A stretch of 5,459 bases of DNA, taken from the NCBI GenBank assembly GCA_025362825.1, contig JANYFF010000166.1, positions 1-5,459 of the forward strand. Direction: 5' to 3'. Below are positions 1 to 5,459 of this stretch, one piece after another. Under the pieces are notes generated by a model. That model ran no database searches and was not told the origin of the DNA. It saw nothing but the letters and a program-made list of their open reading frames with translations. The translations under genes and the position numbers were made by a program. Numbering within the stretch: position 1 is the stretch's first letter; each line of letters begins with the position of its first letter. This DNA comes from Polaromonas sp. Its GTDB lineage: Bacteria > Pseudomonadota > Gammaproteobacteria > Burkholderiales > Burkholderiaceae_C.

Positions 1-276
1 CATCCGTGGGAGCTGACTCCCGCTTACGACATCACCTTTGCCCACAACCCAAAAGGGGAGTGGACCAGCCAGCACCTTATGTCCGTCAATGGCAAGTTCA
101 AAGACTTCCTTGAAGAAGATCTGCTGGAAGTAGCTGATCGCTTTGCCATCGGCACAGCAAGGTCTGTCATTTTCAAGGTGCGAGACGCTATCAAGCAGTG
201 GCCGGATTTTGCAGGGCAAGCCAGACTGTCAAAGACTTTGATGGAAGACATTCAAAAGCAACATCTACTTCTCTGA
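1..276 (+). CDS. HipA-family toxin kinase, C-terminal end (5' partial)
   Basis: This is the last 91 codons of a HipA-like serine/threonine kinase, the toxin of a type II toxin-antitoxin system; the 5' part lies outside the window. Seen: reading frame 1 is open from base 1 to the TGA at 274-276, and it opens with WELTPAYDITFAHNP, followed by GEWTSQHLMSVNGKF. The block L-T-P-x-Y-D is a hallmark of the HipA C-terminal domain. Its Asp (residue 10 of the fragment) corresponds to the Mg-binding, DFG-like Asp332 of E. coli HipA. Known of the family: HipA phosphorylates a translation factor such as glutamyl-tRNA synthetase, slows growth, and is neutralised by the DNA-binding antitoxin HipB, usually encoded just upstream. 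Neither HipB nor the catalytic Asp region is in view, so activity cannot be judged. An ATG at 79-81 is internal and is not taken as the start, because the homology continues upstream of it. GC content is lower than in the ots genes downstream. Confidence 0.88.
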   Translation, partial: HPWELTPAYDITFAHNPKGEWTSQHLMSVNGKFKDFLEEDLLEVADRFAIGTARSVIFKVRDAIKQWPDFAGQARLSKTLMEDIQKQHLLL

Positions 277-396
277 ATGCAATGAAGCCCAAGGCCAAAT
301 ACCTGATGCGGTGCCCATCCTGAACCTGTGAGGTGTCAGGTGTGAGACTTCAGGAGCGACAATTACGGACCAACACACCGGAGTGGAGTTACAAAA
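277..396 (+). other. hipA / GST intergenic region with small repeats
   Basis: This 120-base gap follows the hipA stop. It holds a 6-base inverted repeat, CCTGAA at 319-324 and TTCAGG at 349-354. Nested inside is a shorter pair, CCTG at 325-328 and CAGG at 337-340. TGTGAG occurs twice in direct orientation at 327-332 and 341-346, 14 bases apart. There is no T-run after the structure, so I do not call a factor-independent terminator. I see no convincing -35/-10 pair, but a promoter for the GST gene would be expected somewhere here. Confidence 0.35.
385..388 (+). promoter_or_regulatory. Ribosome binding site of the GST gene
   Basis: GGAG lies 8 bases before the ATG at 397. It is a good Shine-Dalgarno match at normal spacing and supports that start. 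A second GGAG at 380-383 is slightly too far upstream. Confidence 0.7.
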
Positions 397-1098
397 ATGG
401 GCCTTAGCTTATATATCGGCAATAAAAACTACTCGTCCTGGTCCATGCGGCCGTGGGTGCTGATGACGCAGGCCGGCATCGCGTTTGAAGAAATCATGGT
501 GCGCTTTGATTCGTTCGAGGGCGATTCAGACTTCAAGAAACGCATCAATCCCGTCAGCCCGGTCGGCAAAGTGCCCGCACTCGTAGATGACAGTTTTGTG
601 GTCTGGGACACGCTGGCAATTGCCGAATATCTGGCTGAAAAATTCCCGGACAAACAGCTCTGGCCGCAAGACCTGCAGGCACGTGCGCGGGCACGCAGCA
701 TCTGCGCCGAAATGCACAGCGGCTTTGGTGCGTTGCGAAGCGCCTGTCCGATGAACATTGAAGCCAGCCTGCCCGACACTGGCCGGCTAATCTGGCGCGA
801 CAAACCCACTGTGCGCGCCGACCTTGCACGTCTGGTTACCATGTGGAGCGAATTGCTGGCGCAGCACAAGGGGCCCATGCTGTTTGGCAATTTCAGCATC
901 GCCGATGCCTTTTTTGCGCCGGTATGCATGCGCCTGAAAACCTACGCGCTGCCGGTGCCGCCAGTGGTGACTGCATACATCGAACGGGTTAGCGCAGCGC
1001 CGGGCGTGCAGGCCTGGATCAGCGGCGCACTTGCGGAAAACGACTTTCGGGAGTTTGAAGAGCCCTATCGCAACCGGCCACCTGCCGCCTGGGGCTGA
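397..1098 (+). CDS. Glutathione S-transferase family protein
   Basis: A complete 233-residue cytosolic GST-like protein, a normal length for the family. Seen: an N-terminal thioredoxin-like domain (about residues 1-82) begins LYIGNKNYSSWSMRPW. Its serines at 13, 14 and 16 are candidates for the residue that activates the glutathione thiol. GKVPAL at 57-62 carries the cis-proline (P60) that contacts glutathione, and WDTLAIAEYL at 70-79 takes the place of the usual E-S-x-A-I glutathione-binding turn, with Asp for Glu. The helical C-terminal domain has FSIADAFFAPV at 166-176, the conserved N-capping box (S167, D170). Known: such enzymes conjugate, reduce or isomerise substrates using glutathione. 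The SSWSMRPW block recalls the zeta class (maleylacetoacetate isomerase), but the substrate cannot be read from sequence. The ATG at 397 has a GGAG 8 bases upstream. The stop is 7 bases before cca, so the two are probably co-transcribed. Confidence 0.9.
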   Translation: MGLSLYIGNKNYSSWSMRPWVLMTQAGIAFEEIMVRFDSFEGDSDFKKRINPVSPVGKVPALVDDSFVVWDTLAIAEYLAEKFPDKQLWPQDLQARARARSICAEMHSGFGALRSACPMNIEASLPDTGRLIWRDKPTVRADLARLVTMWSELLAQHKGPMLFGNFSIADAFFAPVCMRLKTYALPVPPVVTAYIERVSAAPGVQAWISGALAENDFREFEEPYRNRPPAAWG

Positions 1099-1105
1099 AC
1101 GGCGT

Positions 1106-2374
1106 ATGCAAATTTACATGGTCGGTGGTGCAGTGCGCGATACCCTGCTCGGTTTGAAGGTAGCCGACCGCGACTGGGTGGTGGTCGGCAGCACGCCTGA
1201 AGAGCTGGCCGCGCTGGGCTATCTGCCGGTGGGCAAGGATTTCCCGGTTTTCCTCCATCCCGACACCCGTGAAGAGTATGCGCTGGCACGCACCGAGCGC
1301 AAAACAGCTCGCGGCTACCACGGCTTTGAAGTGCATGCCGCGCCGGACGTCACGCTGGAGCAAGATCTGGCGCGGCGTGACCTTACTATCAATTCAATAG
1401 CTGCAAGCGCCCGTATCCCGGGGGGCGCAGGCCTGTTTGATCCTGATTTTGAGAATTTGATCGATCCTTACAACGGAAAGCAGGACATCCAGGCAAAAGT
1501 CTTGCGCCACGTGACGGACGCCTTCCGCGAAGACCCGGTGCGCATCCTGCGTGTGGCGCGCTTTGCGGCGCGTTTTGCCCACTTCAGCGTGGCACCTGAC
1601 ACCCTGCAGCTCATGCGGGACATGGTCGCGCACGGCGAGGTCGATGCACTGGTGCCTGAACGCGTTTGGCAGGAACTGGCACGCGGCCTGATGGAAGCCA
1701 CGCCGTCGCGCATGTTTGAGGTCTTGCGCGAATGCGGTGCGCTGCAAAAGCTGCTGCCCGAAGTCGCAAAACTTTGGGGCGTGCCGCAGCGGGCAGACTA
1801 CCACCCTGAAGTGGACACCGGTATCCACCTGATGATGGTGCTCGACATGGCAGCGCGGCTTGGGGCGCCGCTACCGGTGCGTTTTGCCTGCCTGACGCAC
1901 GATCTGGGCAAGGGCACGACGCCCGCAGACATCCTGCCGCGCCACATTGGCCATGAAGAACGTAGCGCACAGCTCCTCAAGGGCGTTTGCGAGCGCCTGC
2001 GCGTTCCGGTCGAATGTCGCGAGATAGCAGACGTGGTGGCGCGTGAGCACGGCAACATCCACCGCAGCAGCGAGTTTGGTGCGGCAGCGTTGGTCCGCCT
2101 GCTGGAACGCTGTGACGCCTTTCGCAAACCGCAACGCTTTGCCGACATCCTGCTGGCTTGCGAATGCGATGCGCGTGGCCGCCTGGGACTGGAAGAATCT
2201 CGCTATCCCCAACGGGCGCGACTGATGGGCACGCTGGCCGCCGCGCAGTCAGTGGTCACCAGCGTCATCGCAGGCGAGGCGCAAGCGGCAGGCCTGGATG
2301 GCAAAAAAATTGGCGAAATGGTCCATAACGCACGCGTGGCTGCAGTGGCTGCCAGCCAAGAAGCGCCGGCCTGA
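1106..2374 (+). CDS. cca: Multifunctional CCA tRNA nucleotidyltransferase / HD-domain phosphatase
   Basis: Adds or repairs the 3' CCA end of tRNAs from CTP and ATP without a template; essential or nearly so in most bacteria. The 422-residue product aligns by eye with E. coli Cca (about 412 residues) along its whole length. Seen: VGGAVRD at 6-12; ADRDWVVVG at 20-28 with the metal-binding D21 and D23 at the same positions as in E. coli; RRDLTIN at 90-96; EDPVRILRVARFAARF at 142-157; and HPEVDTGIH at 233-241. THDLGKG at 264-270 carries the H265-D266 pair of the HD domain, which in this subclass gives phosphatase and 2',3'-cyclic phosphodiesterase activity. I chose the ATG at 1106 because MQIYMVGGAVRD matches the family N-terminus; an in-frame ATG at 1031 would overlap the GST gene and add 25 unrelated residues. 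The Shine-Dalgarno is poor (GGGG at 1091-1094), suggesting coupling to the GST gene 7 bases upstream. Odd: about 12 extra residues between RRDLTIN and IDPYNG. Confidence 0.96.
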   Translation: MQIYMVGGAVRDTLLGLKVADRDWVVVGSTPEELAALGYLPVGKDFPVFLHPDTREEYALARTERKTARGYHGFEVHAAPDVTLEQDLARRDLTINSIAASARIPGGAGLFDPDFENLIDPYNGKQDIQAKVLRHVTDAFREDPVRILRVARFAARFAHFSVAPDTLQLMRDMVAHGEVDALVPERVWQELARGLMEATPSRMFEVLRECGALQKLLPEVAKLWGVPQRADYHPEVDTGIHLMMVLDMAARLGAPLPVRFACLTHDLGKGTTPADILPRHIGHEERSAQLLKGVCERLRVPVECREIADVVAREHGNIHRSSEFGAAALVRLLERCDAFRKPQRFADILLACECDARGRLGLEESRYPQRARLMGTLAAAQSVVTSVIAGEAQAAGLDGKKIGEMVHNARVAAVAASQEAPA

Positions 2375-2496
2375 GCTGGGAACAAGCGACACCAGCCTAC
2401 AGGCGCGGGATGCCGGGCTCGCTAAGCTGGCTTGCTATGCAGTTGTTCCCGAAACAAGCGCCTTTCACTACGCCCCGTACTTCCGGCAGTCACTCC
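2375..2496 (+). other. cca / otsB gap with a distant inverted repeat
   Basis: This stretch is noncoding if otsB starts at 2497; part of it is coding if the start is 2410 or 2437. An exact 8-base inverted repeat, GGGAACAA at 2378-2385 and TTGTTCCC at 2443-2450, is separated by 57 bases. AACAAGCG recurs in direct orientation at 2381-2388 and 2453-2460. TTGTT (2443-2447) can also pair with AACAA (2453-2457). None of this makes a clear terminator or promoter; -35/-10 boxes were looked for and not found. Confidence 0.3.
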
Positions 2497-3237
2497 ATGC
2501 CGCCCGCGGCAGTGTTACCGCAACTGGACAGCACCACCGCCCTCTTCCTGGATTTTGACGGCACGCTGGTTGATATCTCAGAGCAGCCCGAACTGGTCCA
2601 TGTGCCGATCGACTTGGGCAGCATCCTGCAACAGCTGGCCGCCAGCCTAAACGGCGCGCTGGCAATCGTGTCCGGCCGGGCATTGATGGATCTTGACCAC
2701 TTCATGTCGCCGCTGGTGCTGCCGCTTGCTGCCGAGCACGGCTCGGTACAGCGCTTTGCCGACGGTCACATAGCGCAGCTGGCCAGGCCTGAACTGCGCG
2801 ATGTGGAGCGCGTAGCGCTGGCGCTCGCCGGGCAACACGCCGGCTTGCGGGTCGAGATCAAGTCTGCTGCCGTGGCGCTGCACTACCGTCACGCACCAGC
2901 ACTCGAAGTGCTTTGCATTGAAGAAATGGCTGAGGTCGTCAAACGAACGCCGGGCGTCGAGCTCATGAAAGGTAAATGTGTTGTGGAGATCAAGGCCGCC
3001 GGCGTGAGCAAGGGCACGGCGATACAGGACTTCATGACGCAGCCCCCATTTGCGGGCCGCCTGCCCGTGTTTGCCGGCGACGACACCACGGACGAATCAG
3101 CATTTGCAGCAGTGCAAGCCATGGGCGGCGCGGGCATCAAGGTCGGCCACGGCGACAGCCTGGCTCGTTTTCGCTGCAGCAATCCCGCCCAGCTGCGCCG
3201 CTGGCTTCAAACCGGATTTGAAAGAACCAGACCATGA
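2497..3237 (+). CDS. otsB: Trehalose-6-phosphate phosphatase
   Basis: Removes the phosphate from trehalose-6-phosphate to give trehalose, the second step of the OtsA-OtsB pathway, in the cytoplasm. With the ATG at 2497 the product has 246 residues, close to the 266 of E. coli OtsB. Seen: HAD motif I FLDFDGTLVD at 17-26 (nucleophile D19, acid/base D21); motif II VSGR at 58-61; AEHG at 79-82, a substrate-contact block of this family; motif III SKGTA at 171-175 (K172); and motif IV GDDTTDE at 194-200 binding Mg. The start is uncertain: in-frame ATGs at 2410 and 2437 would add 29 or 20 residues. None of the three has a strong Shine-Dalgarno. I prefer 2497 because it puts motif I near residue 19, as in E. 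coli, and because the extra segment lacks the GC-rich third positions seen downstream. The stop overlaps the start of the GH15 gene (ATGA), so the two are translationally coupled. Confidence 0.93.
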   Translation: MPPAAVLPQLDSTTALFLDFDGTLVDISEQPELVHVPIDLGSILQQLAASLNGALAIVSGRALMDLDHFMSPLVLPLAAEHGSVQRFADGHIAQLARPELRDVERVALALAGQHAGLRVEIKSAAVALHYRHAPALEVLCIEEMAEVVKRTPGVELMKGKCVVEIKAAGVSKGTAIQDFMTQPPFAGRLPVFAGDDTTDESAFAAVQAMGGAGIKVGHGDSLARFRCSNPAQLRRWLQTGFERTRP

Positions 3238-5066
3238 GCCTGCCCCACCCCGCAGACAACTTTGCACCGCCCGCCAAGCCTTCACTGCGGATGGGCGTGA
3301 TCGGTAATTGCGCCTTCAGCGCACTGGTTGATGAAGGGGCACGCATCGTCTGGTGCTGCCTGCCGCGTTTTGACGGCGACCCGGTTTTCAATGCCTTGCT
3401 TGACCCGGGCGACACGCCGGGTGCAGCCCCTGGCGCCTTTGGCATTGAAATTGAAGACTTCCATGAAGCGCGCCAATGGTATGAGCCGAACACCGCGGTG
3501 CTGCGCACCCAGCTTTTCGACAAGTCCGGTCAGGGCGTCGAAATCACCGACTTTGCCCCTCGCTTTCACCACCGCTCGCGTTACTTCAGGCCCATGACAC
3601 TGGTGCGCCGCATACGTCCCCTGAACGGCGCACCGCGCATCCGGGTGTTGCTGGATGTGCGCTTCGACTGGGGCCGGCAGGTGCCCAAAGTCACGCAGGG
3701 CAGCAACCACCTGCGTTTTGTGGGCGACCGCATGACGCTGCGGCTCAACACCGACGTGTCGATCTCGCACCTGCTGACGCGTCAGCCTTTTGTGCTGGCG
3801 CGCGAGCACAACTTCATACTGGGCGCCGACGAATCGCTGGACACTGGCATCGCCGACACGGCCCGGCTGTTTGAGCAGGAAACGGTTTCCTACTGGCGCA
3901 AATGGAGCCAGCGCCTGCACCTGCCGCTGGAGTGGCAGGACGCGGTAATACGCGCAGCGATCACACTCAAGCTGTCGCTGTTTGAGGACACCGGCGCCAT
4001 CGTGGCGGCCATGACCACCAGCATCCCGGAAGCGCCAGGCAGCCAGCGCAACTGGGACTACCGCTACTGCTGGCTGCGCGATGCCTTTTTTGTCGTACGC
4101 GCACTCAACAGCCTGTCAGAAGTGGCGACCATGGAAGACTACCTGCGCTGGCTGGCCAATGTGGTGGTGCAGGCCAAGGGCGGGCACATCCAGCCGCTGT
4201 TCGGCATCGGGCTGGAGCGTGAACTGCCCGAGTCGATGATGGACCACCTTGCTGGTTACCGCGGCATGGGGCCAGTGCGCGTCGGCAACCAGGCGCAGGA
4301 GCACTTTCAGCACGATGTGTACGGTAACGTCGTGCTGGGCGCAGCGCAGGCTTTTCATGACCACCGCCTGCTGCACCGCGGCGGCCTGGCGGAATTCAAG
4401 CGGCTCGAAGAAGTCGGTGAGCAGGCCGTGCTGACTTATGACAAGCCCGACGCCGGCATGTGGGAGCTGCGCACCCGAGCCCGTGTGCACACCTCGTCGG
4501 CGCTGATGTGCTGGGCCGCTTGCGACCGGCTGGGCAAGATTGCCGTCGTCCTCAAGCAGCCCCACCGCGCCGACTACTGGCGGGGCCACGCCGACACCAT
4601 GCGCGAACGCATATTGCGCGAATCCTGGAGCGAAGAGCGCCAGGCCTTCGCCGAAAGCTTTGGCGGCCGGGATCTGGATGCCAGTGTGCTGTTGATGATC
4701 GAGGTCAATTTCATAGAACCGAAAGACCCGCGTTTTATTGCAACCGTTGATGCCCTCGAAAAATACCTGTGCGACGGGCCGTATATGCGGCGTTATGAGG
4801 CACCGGATGATTTTGGAAAGCCGGAGACGGCCTTCAACATTTGCACCTTCTGGCGCATCGATGCACTGGCACGCATAGGCCGCAAGCAGCAGGCCCGGGA
4901 GATCTTTGAAACCATGCTGGCCGCACGCAACCACGTTGGTCTGCTGTCAGAAGACACGCATCCAGTGACGGGTGAAATGTGGGGTAACTTTCCGCAGACC
5001 TATTCGATGGTCGGAATCATCAACGCGGCCGTGCGCCTGTCGGCGCCATGGGATTCACAGATATGA
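3234..5066 (+). CDS. Glycoside hydrolase family 15 protein (trehalase or glucoamylase-like)
   Basis: A 610-residue inverting alpha-glucosidase of family GH15, a usual length for the bacterial group. Seen: the N-terminal part holds MGVIGNCAFSALVDEG and WCCLPRFDGDPVFNALL (about 20-56), the GH15 N-terminal signature leading into a beta-sandwich domain. The (alpha/alpha)6 catalytic domain starts near 230 and contains NWDYRYCWLRDA at 273-284, NQAQEHFQHDVYG at 352-364, GMWELR at 408-413 and LLSEDTHPVTGEMWGNFPQTYS at 570-591 (a run broken here only by name). The candidate general acid is E411 and the candidate base E573, by analogy with GH15 enzymes. No signal peptide or membrane segment is visible, so it acts in the cytoplasm. 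The ATG overlaps the otsB stop by four bases with no strong ribosome site of its own, indicating coupling. Family members cleave trehalose, maltose, starch-like glucans or dextran; the place between otsB and otsA favours trehalose or a related sugar, but this is inference. Confidence 0.92.
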   Translation: MSLPHPADNFAPPAKPSLRMGVIGNCAFSALVDEGARIVWCCLPRFDGDPVFNALLDPGDTPGAAPGAFGIEIEDFHEARQWYEPNTAVLRTQLFDKSGQGVEITDFAPRFHHRSRYFRPMTLVRRIRPLNGAPRIRVLLDVRFDWGRQVPKVTQGSNHLRFVGDRMTLRLNTDVSISHLLTRQPFVLAREHNFILGADESLDTGIADTARLFEQETVSYWRKWSQRLHLPLEWQDAVIRAAITLKLSLFEDTGAIVAAMTTSIPEAPGSQRNWDYRYCWLRDAFFVVRALNSLSEVATMEDYLRWLANVVVQAKGGHIQPLFGIGLERELPESMMDHLAGYRGMGPVRVGNQAQEHFQHDVYGNVVLGAAQAFHDHRLLHRGGLAEFKRLEEVGEQAVLTYDKPDAGMWELRTRARVHTSSALMCWAACDRLGKIAVVLKQPHRADYWRGHADTMRERILRESWSEERQAFAESFGGRDLDASVLLMIEVNFIEPKDPRFIATVDALEKYLCDGPYMRRYEAPDDFGKPETAFNICTFWRIDALARIGRKQQAREIFETMLAARNHVGLLSEDTHPVTGEMWGNFPQTYSMVGIINAAVRLSAPWDSQI

Positions 5067-5181
5067 GGATAAACGCCAAACCCGGTACCGGCCGCATAAC
5101 CGGCTCCGCCGGGCTGCAGGCGCGGCCTCCTGCAAGGGGTGAAGGTATTACACGAAGTGAGCGCCCGGCGGGAGTACGCAA
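5067..5181 (+). other. otsA leader with GC-rich hairpins
   Basis: This is 115 bases between the GH15 stop and the otsA start. A 10-base perfect palindrome, CCGGTACCGG, lies at 5082-5091. CCGGC at 5100-5104 can pair with GCCGG at 5108-5112 over a 3-base loop. TGCAGG at 5115-5120 can pair with CCTGCA at 5129-5134. No T-run follows either stem, so a factor-independent terminator is unlikely. The structures could protect the transcript end, cause partial polarity before otsA, or be incidental to high GC. Confidence 0.4.
5171..5174 (+). promoter_or_regulatory. Ribosome binding site that fixes the TTG start of otsA
   Basis: GGAG (within GGGAG at 5170-5174) lies 7 bases before TTG at 5182, an ideal distance. 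The frame is closed upstream by TGA at 5158-5160, and no ATG or GTG lies between that stop and the homology, so this site together with the TTG decides the start. Confidence 0.8.
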
Positions 5182-5459
5182 TTGAGCCGCCTTGTAGTTG
5201 TTTCCAATCGTGTTGCGGACCCGCGCAGGGGAGCTGCGGGCGGCCTTGCAGTTGCGCTGGCCGATACCCTGAACAGCACCGGCGGCCTGTGGTTTGGCTG
5301 GAGCGGGAACACTGTCGAAGGCGGCGCACCGGGCGAAGGCGAGCTGCATGTGCAGCAGACCGGCAACGTGACTTTGGCCACCGTTGATTTGTCAGCCGAA
5401 GACTATGCCGGCTACTACCTTGGCTACAGTAATGGCGTGCTGTGGCCGGTGTTTCATTA
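5182..5459 (+). CDS. otsA: Trehalose-6-phosphate synthase, N-terminal part (3' partial)
   Basis: Makes trehalose-6-phosphate from UDP-glucose and glucose-6-phosphate, the first step of the pathway completed by OtsB; a GT20 enzyme of the GT-B fold. Only 92 complete codons plus two bases are in the window, against about 474 residues in E. coli OtsA. Seen: the product, read with Met at the TTG, begins MSRLVVVSNRVADP, almost identical to the E. coli start. It continues with AGGLAVAL at 19-26, the glycine-rich loop that contacts both substrates, then GGLWFGWSG at 34-42 and YSNGVLWPVFH at 82-92. R10, W40 and W88 fall where the E. coli enzyme has sugar-phosphate-contacting residues. The TTG start is the only standard start codon after the in-frame stop at 5158-5160 and has a good GGAG 7 bases before it. 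It is probably in the same transcript as otsB and the GH15 gene, but 115 bases separate it from the latter, so it is not translationally coupled and may have its own control. Confidence 0.95.
   Translation, partial: MSRLVVVSNRVADPRRGAAGGLAVALADTLNSTGGLWFGWSGNTVEGGAPGEGELHVQQTGNVTLATVDLSAEDYAGYYLGYSNGVLWPVFH

Noticed and set aside
429..929. Antisense open frame (166 codons) opposite the GST gene
   Set aside because: It has no recognisable motif and lies fully inside a well-supported gene.
1031..1105. Earlier in-frame ATG for cca
   Set aside because: It would overlap the GST gene by 68 bases and add 25 residues with no family resemblance, while the ATG at 1106 gives the standard N-terminus.
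2298..2558. Open frame of 86 codons bridging cca and otsB
   Set aside because: It overlaps the cca end and the otsB start in another frame and has no recognisable content.
3282..3920. Long antisense open frame (212 codons) opposite the GH15 gene
   Set aside because: The product matches no family I recognise and the + strand carries clear GH15 motifs here; long antisense frames are expected in GC-rich coding DNA.
4116..4934. Long antisense open frame (272 codons) opposite the GH15 catalytic domain
   Set aside because: It covers the most conserved GH15 blocks on the other strand and has no domain of its own; it is a compositional shadow.
5100..5134. Factor-independent terminator after the GH15 gene
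   Set aside because: The stems are short and no T-run follows, so they are listed only as leader structures.
5139..5387. Small open frame overlapping the otsA start
   Set aside because: The cysteine- and arginine-rich product is a frame-shifted reading of otsA, whose own frame shows strong family identity.

Overview
The window reads as chromosomal DNA of a GC-rich betaproteobacterium, most likely Burkholderiales and perhaps Comamonadaceae. This rests on the gene families, the GC-biased third codon positions, and an otsB / GH15 / otsA gene order that I recall from that group. The taxonomy is inference. All genes I can support lie on the + strand.

Layout. (1) Bases 1-276 are the 3' end of a HipA-family toxin kinase gene that enters from the left edge. 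(2) A 120-base gap with small inverted and direct repeats follows. (3) A complete GST-family gene (397-1098) is followed after 7 bases by a complete cca gene (1106-2374) for the CCA-adding and repair tRNA nucleotidyltransferase. (4) After about 120 bases comes a trehalose cluster: otsB (trehalose-6-phosphate phosphatase), then a glycoside hydrolase family 15 gene overlapping it by the four bases ATGA, then a 115-base leader with GC-rich hairpins, then the first 92 codons of otsA (trehalose-6-phosphate synthase), which runs off the right edge and appears to start with TTG.

How the genes work together. OtsA joins UDP-glucose and glucose-6-phosphate into trehalose-6-phosphate, and OtsB removes the phosphate to give trehalose, a compatible solute. 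The GH15 enzyme, locked between them by translational coupling to otsB, probably acts on trehalose or a related alpha-glucan in the cytoplasm. The cluster may therefore set the size of a trehalose pool rather than only build it. GST and Cca look like a stress and housekeeping pair with no evident metabolic link to trehalose. The HipA fragment has lower GC than the ots cluster (about 52% over its first 240 bases, against about 68% over 4441-4680, counted by hand), which fits an accessory toxin-antitoxin module beside core genes.

I found no convincing new biological system. The points most worth a second look are the GH15 gene inside a trehalose synthesis operon, the TTG start and structured leader of otsA, and a 12-residue insertion with an in-frame 24-base repeat in Cca. 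No tRNA or rRNA gene, CRISPR array or insertion sequence was seen.
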